DNA of 64,000 nucleotides from Clostridiales bacterium Firm_16 (GTDB lineage: Bacteria; Bacillota; Clostridia; Saccharofermentanales; Saccharofermentanaceae): positions 180,630-244,629 of the forward strand of contig LVAV01000054.1 of NCBI GenBank assembly GCA_001604185.1, given 5' to 3'. Shown piece after piece: positions 8,183-15,631 of the stretch. The notes under the pieces were generated by a model. That model ran no database searches. It saw only the letters and a list, made by a program, of their open reading frames with translations, and was not told the origin of the DNA. Both the position numbers and the translations under genes were made by a program. Every line of letters starts with the position of its first letter. Position 1 is the first letter of the stretch.

Positions 8183-8596
8183 ATGAAAAGAGAGAATGTG
8201 AAGAAGACATGGTATCTCCGGCCGAGCACGGCAGAGATGGTCGAAGCACTTTTTCAGGAAAACAACTGCGGCACGCAAAGCGAGTTTGTCGAGAAGGCGC
8301 TTCTGTATTACATCGGCTACCTGAAAGCGGAGAAGAACATGGACTATCTCTCCCCGACCATCATGTCCTCGATGCGTGCGGCATCGGACGAAGGCATCAC
8401 GAGGATTACCCGGATGCTTTTCAAGCTCGCAGTGGAGTCGGCGGTCATGAACAATCTCATTGCCGCGACGGTCCAGTTCGATCCGGAGCAGTACAACACG
8501 CTCCGAAGAGAAAGCGAGCGAATGGTTCGGAAAACCAATGGTGACTTCGGGATGACGGATGCACTGAAGTGGCAGAAGAAGATGGACATTGATTAA
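8183..8596 (+). CDS. relaxosome accessory DNA-binding protein
   Basis: A 137-residue protein with an N-terminal ribbon-helix-helix-like section (TWYLRPSTAEMVEALF...NNCGTQSEFVEKALLYYI) and a helical C-terminal half. It is homologous over its whole length to the protein at 47252; both contain YLSPTI, SSM, ITR and NNLIAAT. Both follow an oriT-like sequence, so binding oriT and recruiting the relaxase is the likely role. It stops 37 bases before the relaxase gene. No clear ribosome site is seen; the ATG at 8183 matches the paralogue start. Confidence 0.7.
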   Translation: MKRENVKKTWYLRPSTAEMVEALFQENNCGTQSEFVEKALLYYIGYLKAEKNMDYLSPTIMSSMRAASDEGITRITRMLFKLAVESAVMNNLIAATVQFDPEQYNTLRRESERMVRKTNGDFGMTDALKWQKKMDID

Positions 8597-8633
8597 GTGA
8601 GAGGATTTGCGGAAAAAGGAAGGAGCAATAGTT

Positions 8634-10034
8634 ATGGCAAGACTTGTGGTGAAAATCAAGTACTTGAAGTCCGGCGGCGGAACAAAAGCCGGCGGCTATG
8701 CGAAGTATATAGGGACTCGTGAAGGAGTTGAGAAGGTGGATGACAGCCGGCAGCATCAGGATCCGACATGGAAACAGAAGGAACTGCTCGAAAAGATCAT
8801 CACCGACTTCCCCGATTTGAAAACGAGTCCTGAGTATCTCGATTACATCGTGCATCCCACCAGAGGGAAAGCATCTGAATTGATCGAGCGTGCTATTGAG
8901 GAGTCCTTCATCGAGGAGACCGATCCCAAGACGTATGCCGATTACATCGCTACCCGTCCCCGCGCGGAGCGGATCGGAAAGCACGGTCTGTTTACTGACG
9001 AGGGTCAAGAAGTGAATCTGGAAGAGGTCTCGAAAGATCTCAACCGGTTTGATGGAACGATCTGGACGATGATCGTTTCTCTGAAAAGAGAGGATGCCCA
9101 GAAGTCCGGATTTGATACCGGCGAGCAGTGGCGGAAGATGCTTCGCGCACGCAGGAATGAAATCGCCGAGGCTTTCAGAATCTTGCCAACATCCTTGAAG
9201 TGGTACGGCGCTTTTCACAATGAGTCGCATCATCCGCATGTTCACCTCATCATCTACGATAAGGAGAACAGAGGATACCTGAGCAAGGAGAGCGTGGAGC
9301 GGATCAAGAGCTCGTTTGCCCACGCCATATTTCAGGATGAGATGTTCACTCTGGATCAGGCCAAGTCCGAAAGCCGTGACGCGCTCCGCAACCGGGGCCG
9401 GGATGAGATCGAGGAGATCATTCAACGGATCCATGACGGTTCGAATGAGAACGTCATGCTTCAAGCGATGATCCTGGATCTGTCCCGCCGCCTCAAAGAA
9501 CACAAAGGGAAGAAAAAGTATTCTTATCTGAAGCCACTGGACAAGAAACTGGTGGACAGTATTGTGGACGAGATCGGTCAGATTCCTGCTGTAAAAGAAC
9601 TGTATGACTTGTGGTATGAGAAGCAGGAGGCGCTTTCGTCGATTTATAAAACGGAAATGCCTCCGCGACTCCCCTTGTCAGCGAACTCGGCATTCAAGAC
9701 GATCCGAAATGCTGTGATCAGTGCAGCAGATGGATTCGATGCGGAAAAGATGGAAGAAGATGACAGTGAAGAAGAGGTAATCGACATTGGAGGACCGAAG
9801 AAAGAAGACCGCTCCCCGATTCACGAGAGAATCAGCAACTCACGGCAGAACTACGAGAAGAAGACCAACGAGGCCGGAAAGGTTGCACTCACCGTGACGA
9901 GGCTCCTTAACAACATTGGAAAGATATTTCGGGATCAGTTCTCGGACTACCCCCAGCACCGAGCAAAGGTGGACAAGAAGATCTGGCAGAAGATCCGAGA
10001 GAAGGAAGAAGCACATGGTATGAAGATGGGATGA
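8634..10034 (+). CDS. HUH relaxase, MobP-type
   Basis: A 466-residue relaxase that would nick oriT and pilot the strand through the channel. The three-histidine motif is HNESHHPHVHLIIY at about residues 195-208. The start MARLVVKIKYLKSGG and the following GGYAKYIGTREG resemble the MobP3-type relaxases of Clostridia; a tyrosine near the N-terminus (Y23 or Y26) is the likely nucleophile. The C-terminal half is charged and helical. The ATG at 8634 follows AAAGGAAGGAG; an earlier in-frame start at 8607 is weaker. It lies directly after the accessory protein gene. Confidence 0.85.
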   Translation: MARLVVKIKYLKSGGGTKAGGYAKYIGTREGVEKVDDSRQHQDPTWKQKELLEKIITDFPDLKTSPEYLDYIVHPTRGKASELIERAIEESFIEETDPKTYADYIATRPRAERIGKHGLFTDEGQEVNLEEVSKDLNRFDGTIWTMIVSLKREDAQKSGFDTGEQWRKMLRARRNEIAEAFRILPTSLKWYGAFHNESHHPHVHLIIYDKENRGYLSKESVERIKSSFAHAIFQDEMFTLDQAKSESRDALRNRGRDEIEEIIQRIHDGSNENVMLQAMILDLSRRLKEHKGKKKYSYLKPLDKKLVDSIVDEIGQIPAVKELYDLWYEKQEALSSIYKTEMPPRLPLSANSAFKTIRNAVISAADGFDAEKMEEDDSEEEVIDIGGPKKEDRSPIHERISNSRQNYEKKTNEAGKVALTVTRLLNNIGKIFRDQFSDYPQHRAKVDKKIWQKIREKEEAHGMKMG

Positions 10035-10060
10035 AAAATACAGAAAGGAAGAAAAGAAAG

Positions 10061-11032
10061 ATGTTTATTCAGTTTACAGAAGATCAGAAGAGACAGGCGA
10101 ACGAGGCCAGTATCGTAGAGATTCTTGAGAGGGCCGGCTACGAGGTGAAGAAGACTGGCTCCGAATACACATGGAAAGGCGCAGGCAGGACGGTGTCGAT
10201 CCTTGATAACCTCTGGTTTGATCACTATAACCAGACCGGTGGCAAGACCGTGAGCTTTGTCGAGAAGTACTTCGGTCTAAACTACCCGAAAGCCATGCTC
10301 ATGATCCTCGGCGAGACCGCCGGACAAAAGGTAGAGAGAAGACCTGTGAGCAACATCGCCAGAGTAACAAAGTCAGCTGCCACTTCCCTGCCCGAGAAGA
10401 AGCCGGAGTCTGAGTTTGTTCTTCCGCCAAGGAATAGCAACATGCGCCGGGTGGAGGCTTATCTGGAAAAGACCAGAGGAATCAACCCAGACATCGTGGA
10501 GATTTTTGAGAAGAATAACCTAATCTACGAGGATGCTGACTACCACAATGTCGTGTTTGTTGGCTATGACCGATATGGTGTTCCACGGCACGCACACAAG
10601 AGAAGTAGCGGTCAGCATTGCGGTTGGAGAGCGAATCAGGCAGGCTCCGATGGACGATACAGTTTCAATTGGCGAGGCAAGTCTGACAGGGTGTTCCTTT
10701 TCGAGGCACCCATCGACATGTTGTCGTACATCAATTTGCATACAGATCACTGGTGGGAGGACAGCTATATAGCGGCCTGCAGCGTCTCAGATCAGTCACT
10801 TTTGCAGGTCCTACACGACAGACCACAATTGCACCAAGTTTATGTATGCTTCGATAACGATGGCCCTGGTCAGCGGGCGGCCGAAAGCCTCTGCCAGAGA
10901 CTGACCACTTCCGGGTATCAAGCACAGATCCTTGTTCCCCAGTTGAAAGACTGGAACGAGGATCTTCTTAGTTTCAGACAGGAAGAAGGTGAAGCACCAT
11001 GCCAAGCGGAATCCCCATCCTTGTCATTGTGA
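10061..11032 (+). CDS. DUF3991/TOPRIM primase-like protein
   Basis: A 323-residue protein. The N-terminal region (FTEDQKRQANEASIVEILERAGYEV) and a middle DUF3991-type region with DNLWFDHY are followed by a TOPRIM core: FLFEAPIDMLSY near residue 212 (the catalytic glutamate strand) and VCFDNDGPGQRAAE near 262 (the DxD metal site). It probably supports DNA replication after transfer. The start at 10061 is supported by AAAGGAAG upstream; an ATG at 10031 overlaps the relaxase stop (ATGA) and is an alternative. The end overlaps virD4 by 34 bases. Confidence 0.75.
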   Translation: MFIQFTEDQKRQANEASIVEILERAGYEVKKTGSEYTWKGAGRTVSILDNLWFDHYNQTGGKTVSFVEKYFGLNYPKAMLMILGETAGQKVERRPVSNIARVTKSAATSLPEKKPESEFVLPPRNSNMRRVEAYLEKTRGINPDIVEIFEKNNLIYEDADYHNVVFVGYDRYGVPRHAHKRSSGQHCGWRANQAGSDGRYSFNWRGKSDRVFLFEAPIDMLSYINLHTDHWWEDSYIAACSVSDQSLLQVLHDRPQLHQVYVCFDNDGPGQRAAESLCQRLTTSGYQAQILVPQLKDWNEDLLSFRQEEGEAPCQAESPSLSL

Positions 11033-12984
11033 TGGTAATCATGATGTCTTTCATCGGCATCGTCACCATGGCAGGTCACATCTACAACCTGAATGGAATA
11101 AAAAGCAAGACCGTAGGCGATGGCCAGCACGGCAATTCGAGGTGGGCCACAAGGTCGGAACTGAAGCGGACGTATCGCTTTATCCCCTTCACCCCGAGGA
11201 AGTGGCGAATGCAGGCCGCATACGGAGAAGAGCCAACGATAGAAAACGGAGTCTCAGTAATACTGGGGCTCCGTAACTTTATCCGGAGAAAACGAGGACT
11301 TCCTGAGATTGTCATCCCGGAGCAGCCGGTTCCGCAGGGACTGGTCGTGGGATGCACGAAAAAGAACATTGCCCTCGTGGATACCGGTGACGTCCATGCT
11401 CTGATGCTTGGTGCCGCCGGCGTGGGTAAGACAGCCTACTGGCTCTACCCGTGCATCGAGTATGCTCTGGCATCTGGAATGAGTTTTCTTTCCACCGATA
11501 CCAAGGGCGACATCATGCGCAACTACGGTAACATCTGCAAGATCTACGGTTACAACGTCTCGGTCATTGATCTGCGTAACCCGACACGCTCGAATGGCAA
11601 CAACCTGCTTCATCTGGTCAACAAGTACATGGACCTCACGAAGAAGGATCCGGACAACGTTGCTTTTCGTGCCAAATCGGAAAAATACGCGAAGATTATT
11701 TCCAAAACGATCATCCTCTCGGGGATGGATGCAACCTCGTTCGGGCAGAACGCTTACTTCTACGATGCCGCCGAAGGGCTCCTGACAGCGACCATATTGC
11801 TGGTGGCCGAATTCGGAAAGCCCGGCGAGCGGCATATCGTGTCCGTGTTCAAGATCATTCAGGAACTCCTAGCACCCTCCACCATCCGTGGGAAGAACCA
11901 GTTCCAGACCCTGATCGATCTTCTGCCGGATGATCACAAAGCCAGATGGTTTGCGGGAGCGGCGCTCAATTCACCGGAGCAGTCCATGAACTCAGTTATG
12001 AGTACCGCCCTTTCGAGACTGAACACATTCCTCGACTCAGAGCTTGAACAGCTTCTGTGTTTCGACACGGAGCTGGATGCCGAGAAGTTCTGCAACGAGA
12101 AAAGCGCTGTGTTCATTATCATGCCGGAAGAAAACCCCAACACTTTCTTCCTCATCTCGCTGATCATCCAGCAAATGTACCGAGAGATCCTGTCCGTGGC
12201 CGACGAGACGAACGGTAAACTCAAGAACCGCTGCGTGTTTTTCTGCGATGAGTTCGGTACCCTGCCCAAGATCGACTCCGCAGAGATGATGTTTTCTGCC
12301 TCGAGATCCAGACGTCTTCAGATCGTCCCGATCATCCAGTCCTTTGCCCAGCTCGAAAAGAACTATGGCAAGGAAGGCTCGGAGATCATTATCGACAACA
12401 CGCAGCTTACCATCTCAGGTGGCTTCGCCCCGAACAGCACGTCGGCGGAAACCATCTCCAAAGCTCTCGGAACGAAAACTGTCATGAGTGGCTCCGTTAC
12501 CCGTTCGAAGGATCAGCCGTCGCAGACCCTGCAGATGGTGGAACGACCGCTTATGACAGCCGACGAGCTTCGAAATCTGCCGAAAGGCATGTTTGTGGTC
12601 ATGAAGACCGGTTATCACCCCATGAAGACTCGCATGAAGCTCTTTTTCGAGTGGGGCATCGAATTCGATGAGAAAAATCCCTACTTCGTACCCGAGCATG
12701 GTGCCCGAAAAGTGGAATACGCCAACAAGGAAGGAATCAAAGCTGCCATCAGAATGGCTTTCCCGGCAAAGGAGGAAGAGCCAAAGCCGGAAGAGAAGCC
12801 TAAAACGGCTACACCTATTCCCAAACAGGAGTTTGATACCAAGCCGGAACCGAAAGCGAAGGAGAAGAATCGAGCGGAACATCTCCCGGCCAACACGGAA
12901 GTGGAAGTTTCCACTACTCCGGATCCGAAGCCCTATTTTGCGACCTTCCACGGTGCAATCGTGACATCACCACAAGACAAGTAA
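10999..12984 (+). CDS. VirD4/TraG type IV coupling protein
   Basis: A 661-residue ATPase that links the relaxosome to the channel. One N-terminal membrane helix (ILVIVMVIMMSFIGIVTMAG), then TraG/VirD4 signatures: HGNSRWAT, Walker A GAAGVGKT at about residues 138-145, and Walker B CVFFCDEFGTLPK at about 412-424. A proline/glutamate/lysine-rich tail follows residue 585. Only one membrane helix is visible in the first 30 residues, a common form in Gram-positive ICEs. The start follows AAGAAGGTGAAG. It is the last conjugation ATPase of the operon. Confidence 0.9.
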   Translation: MPSGIPILVIVMVIMMSFIGIVTMAGHIYNLNGIKSKTVGDGQHGNSRWATRSELKRTYRFIPFTPRKWRMQAAYGEEPTIENGVSVILGLRNFIRRKRGLPEIVIPEQPVPQGLVVGCTKKNIALVDTGDVHALMLGAAGVGKTAYWLYPCIEYALASGMSFLSTDTKGDIMRNYGNICKIYGYNVSVIDLRNPTRSNGNNLLHLVNKYMDLTKKDPDNVAFRAKSEKYAKIISKTIILSGMDATSFGQNAYFYDAAEGLLTATILLVAEFGKPGERHIVSVFKIIQELLAPSTIRGKNQFQTLIDLLPDDHKARWFAGAALNSPEQSMNSVMSTALSRLNTFLDSELEQLLCFDTELDAEKFCNEKSAVFIIMPEENPNTFFLISLIIQQMYREILSVADETNGKLKNRCVFFCDEFGTLPKIDSAEMMFSASRSRRLQIVPIIQSFAQLEKNYGKEGSEIIIDNTQLTISGGFAPNSTSAETISKALGTKTVMSGSVTRSKDQPSQTLQMVERPLMTADELRNLPKGMFVVMKTGYHPMKTRMKLFFEWGIEFDEKNPYFVPEHGARKVEYANKEGIKAAIRMAFPAKEEEPKPEEKPKTATPIPKQEFDTKPEPKAKEKNRAEHLPANTEVEVSTTPDPKPYFATFHGAIVTSPQDK

Positions 12985-13039
12985 CCATTTTTCAGTGCGA
13001 AAAGCACTTTTACCAACAAAACTTTAGGAGGAAAAAACT

Positions 13040-14020
13040 ATGAAGATGAATTTTGAAGATTTCAAGAAGACAATCAAGGATAAGATCGGAGAATACCTCA
13101 CTGAGGACTACGCGGATGCGGATATGTCCCTGTCCGAGGTGAAGAAGAGCGGTGGAGAGAGCTACGACGCCCTCATGATCCGCAAGGCCGGCGAGGAGCG
13201 CTATAGCGTCATCCCTGCCCTGAATCTGACTGAGGCGTACAACAAGTACCAGAATGGCCAGTCTGTGGAACAGATCTGTGAGGATCTGGCGGATGTGCGC
13301 ATGAACGTGCCGATCCCTGAGGGGCTCGAAAAGGATATGTTCATGAACTTCGATAAGGTCAAGGGTAAGATCTACCCGAGGCTCGTGAACTCTGAGACCA
13401 GCAAGGACTACCTGATTACCCGTCCCCATACCGAGGTGGAAGATCTTTCCATGGTCTATGCCGTCCGTATTAACGAGAACAGCACCGGATTTGCCGAGGC
13501 TGTGATCGACTACGACCTCGCCAAGATGTGGGGCGTGGACGTGGAAGATCTCCACGAGGCGGCCATGAGTAACATGGAAGCCCACGAACCGGTATTTGTA
13601 GGACTCGAGCAGGCCATGTTCGGCGAGTTCCCCGGACCGGGTGAGTCTACTTTCGACCTGGATTCCATCTCTGATGACTGTCCCCTGCCCCTGTACATGC
13701 TGACCAACAAGCAGAAGACCAAGGGTGCGGTCATGGCGCTCTCTGCCAAGTTCATGGACCAGATCACAGCCAAGTTCGGGGAAGTCTATGTACTCCCCTC
13801 TTCCGTAGATGAGGTACTGATCATGCCGAAGTCTGCGGTAGCTGACCATGAGATGGATCTTCAGGATCTCGCTCGTATGGTCCAGCAGGTCAATATCGAG
13901 GCTGTCCGTCCCGAAGACCGCCTGTCTGACAACGTCTATGAGTACGACTCCCAGACCCAGAGCCTCAAGCTCGCTGTTGTTGCCCCCGAACAAGGGGCTG
14001 GACTCGAGATGGAAATGTGA
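13040..14020 (+). CDS. DUF5688 family ICE protein
   Basis: A 326-residue soluble protein. The opening FEDFKKTIKDKIGEYL, a GGESYDALMIRK strand and a late VLPSSVDEVLI match the DUF5688 proteins found next to conjugation genes in Clostridia. Function is unknown; a host-takeover or anti-defence role has only been guessed for such proteins. It has a strong AGGAGG site 10 bases before the ATG and is followed by a strong terminator, so it closes the transfer operon. Confidence 0.7.
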   Translation: MKMNFEDFKKTIKDKIGEYLTEDYADADMSLSEVKKSGGESYDALMIRKAGEERYSVIPALNLTEAYNKYQNGQSVEQICEDLADVRMNVPIPEGLEKDMFMNFDKVKGKIYPRLVNSETSKDYLITRPHTEVEDLSMVYAVRINENSTGFAEAVIDYDLAKMWGVDVEDLHEAAMSNMEAHEPVFVGLEQAMFGEFPGPGESTFDLDSISDDCPLPLYMLTNKQKTKGAVMALSAKFMDQITAKFGEVYVLPSSVDEVLIMPKSAVADHEMDLQDLARMVQQVNIEAVRPEDRLSDNVYEYDSQTQSLKLAVVAPEQGAGLEMEM

Positions 14021-14066
14021 GTTCTCATCACTGACTTTCAAATCAAAAACAATAAGCTTTAGCGAA

Positions 14067-14110
14067 GCCCTCACGAAACCATTGTTGTTTCGTGAGGGCG
14101 TTTTTGTTGT
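14067..14110 (+). terminator. intrinsic terminator of the transfer operon
   Basis: A 13-bp perfect stem GCCCTCACGAAAC/GTTTCGTGAGGGC with a short loop, followed by GTTTTTGTTGTTTTT. It marks the junction between ICE backbone and the AT-rich cargo. Confidence 0.85.
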
Positions 14111-14221
14111 TTTTGAACGTTAGAAAATATATGATAATGGTGAAACAAAACTCTGTCTCGGAAGAAATGGCTTCGAAAACCCTGATCTCGCTTGCCAGAT
14201 GAAGTATTGGTGGTGTCGAAT

Positions 14222-15439
14222 ATGAAAGTAGTATTTGAGAATTTGCAATCAGCAGATCTTGTTGTAGATACCGTATATGAGGGAGGAAAGGACATTGGAA
14301 AAGGTTCTGACGTCCTTCATAAACTAATGCCGGGGTGTAGTAATTCGGGCGGCTTCCGCAAGGTAATGCGCAAAGATGGGAGCGGGCTTCCTGCGTATGT
14401 CGTACTATATACTTCAATGTCAGAATTAGCATGGCCGGATTTTTTGGATGAAGAGACAGGGATTTTTCGCTATTACGGTGATAATAGAATTCCTGGACGC
14501 TCGTTACTGGACACTCCACGTAAAGGAAATCAATTATTGGAATTTGTGTTTGACTGTCTTAACAGTCGGGATGGATCTATAAAAAATATTCCGCCCTTCT
14601 TTATCTTTAAAAAAACCGGACATGGTTGGGATGTGCAATTTCTTGGGCTTGCAGCTCCCGGAAACCCCAAATTATCACCTGACAAAGACTTGGTCGCATT
14701 CTGGAGAACAATGGATGAAAAACGCTTTCAAAACTATGAGGCCTATTTCACAGTATTAGATACATGTGAACCCATAGATCGGAGATGGCTGAATGCCTTG
14801 ATATATAATCATGGTGATAGTCTCCAATATGCTCCGCCTACTTGGGTTCGGTTTATTAATCAAGGCCGTAATGGCATTGTTCCTTTGATATCGAAGAAAA
14901 TACCTAAGGTCCCTGATAAATATGCACAGCTACAATGTGATAATGAAGGGATGCTTTGTCTTGATAGAATACGATCACATTATAGCAGCAATGCATATGG
15001 GTTTGAGCGTTGTGCTCAGGATCTCCTTGAAAAAATGGATGAGCACTTCCAAGATTTTTCGCTCACTAGACCATGGCGGGATGGTGGCCGTGATGCACTG
15101 GGATACTATGTAATAGGAAGTTCCAGTAAAGCAAACTATCCATTAAGAATCGACTGTGCTCTCGAAGCGAAATGCTATAGCCAAGATAACTCTGTTGGTG
15201 TTAAAGAAATGTCAAGACTCATTTCCCGTATCCGATATAGACAGTTTGGGATTATGATGACAACCAGTTTTGTACATAAGCAGGCGTATGAGGAAGTAAT
15301 AACAGATGGTCACCCGATTCTTATCGTTACGGCTGCTGATATAGCTCGGATTCTTCGGCAGAATTCAATTGTGTTCAACAATATTGATGAATGGTTGGAT
15401 TCGCTTGACAGAAGCGACTATGCGAGAGTAAGAAAATAA
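14222..15439 (+). CDS. AspBHI-like modified-cytosine-dependent restriction endonuclease
   Basis: A 405-residue type IV-like enzyme. Residues 1-215 carry the AspBHI N-terminal reader-domain pattern: YEGG, SGGFRK, YVVLYTS, WPDFLDEETGIFRYYGDN, PGRSLLDTP, GN, and FQNY with FTVLD. The C-terminal part (about 255-390) is an Mrr-like PD-(D/E)xK nuclease with RDGGRDALG near 289 and LEAKCY near 315. In the known family the reader recognises 5-methylcytosine and the nuclease cuts nearby. The gene lies 180 bases before the MORC-like ATPase gene on the same strand, in AT-rich sequence unlike the ICE backbone. The start at 14222 (ATG) is uncertain; a TTG at 14192 is an alternative. Confidence 0.8.
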   Translation: MKVVFENLQSADLVVDTVYEGGKDIGKGSDVLHKLMPGCSNSGGFRKVMRKDGSGLPAYVVLYTSMSELAWPDFLDEETGIFRYYGDNRIPGRSLLDTPRKGNQLLEFVFDCLNSRDGSIKNIPPFFIFKKTGHGWDVQFLGLAAPGNPKLSPDKDLVAFWRTMDEKRFQNYEAYFTVLDTCEPIDRRWLNALIYNHGDSLQYAPPTWVRFINQGRNGIVPLISKKIPKVPDKYAQLQCDNEGMLCLDRIRSHYSSNAYGFERCAQDLLEKMDEHFQDFSLTRPWRDGGRDALGYYVIGSSSKANYPLRIDCALEAKCYSQDNSVGVKEMSRLISRIRYRQFGIMMTTSFVHKQAYEEVITDGHPILIVTAADIARILRQNSIVFNNIDEWLDSLDRSDYARVRK

Positions 15440-15631
15440 TGCATCATTATCAAAAACGCTATTTCGCAGTTTCTGATGCTGCTAATGAAATTAACAGTAT
15501 GTACACAAAGAAAGAAGCATTTCTATTATATAATTATTTTAGATGCTTTGATTCTTTTTGACTATCGTTTAGATAATAAGGATAGCTAAGTTCAAAGAAA
15601 ACTGGAAAAACGTTTACGAGAGGTGCCTTAT

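Noticed and set aside
8457..9503. 348-residue minus-strand open frame over the relaxase gene
   Set aside because: Antisense to the relaxase with its HUH motif; no ribosome site or family resemblance.
13010..14074. 354-residue minus-strand open frame over the DUF5688 gene
   Set aside because: It is exactly antisense to a gene with a good ribosome site and family match; its sequence is histidine/leucine-rich, as expected for a shadow frame.
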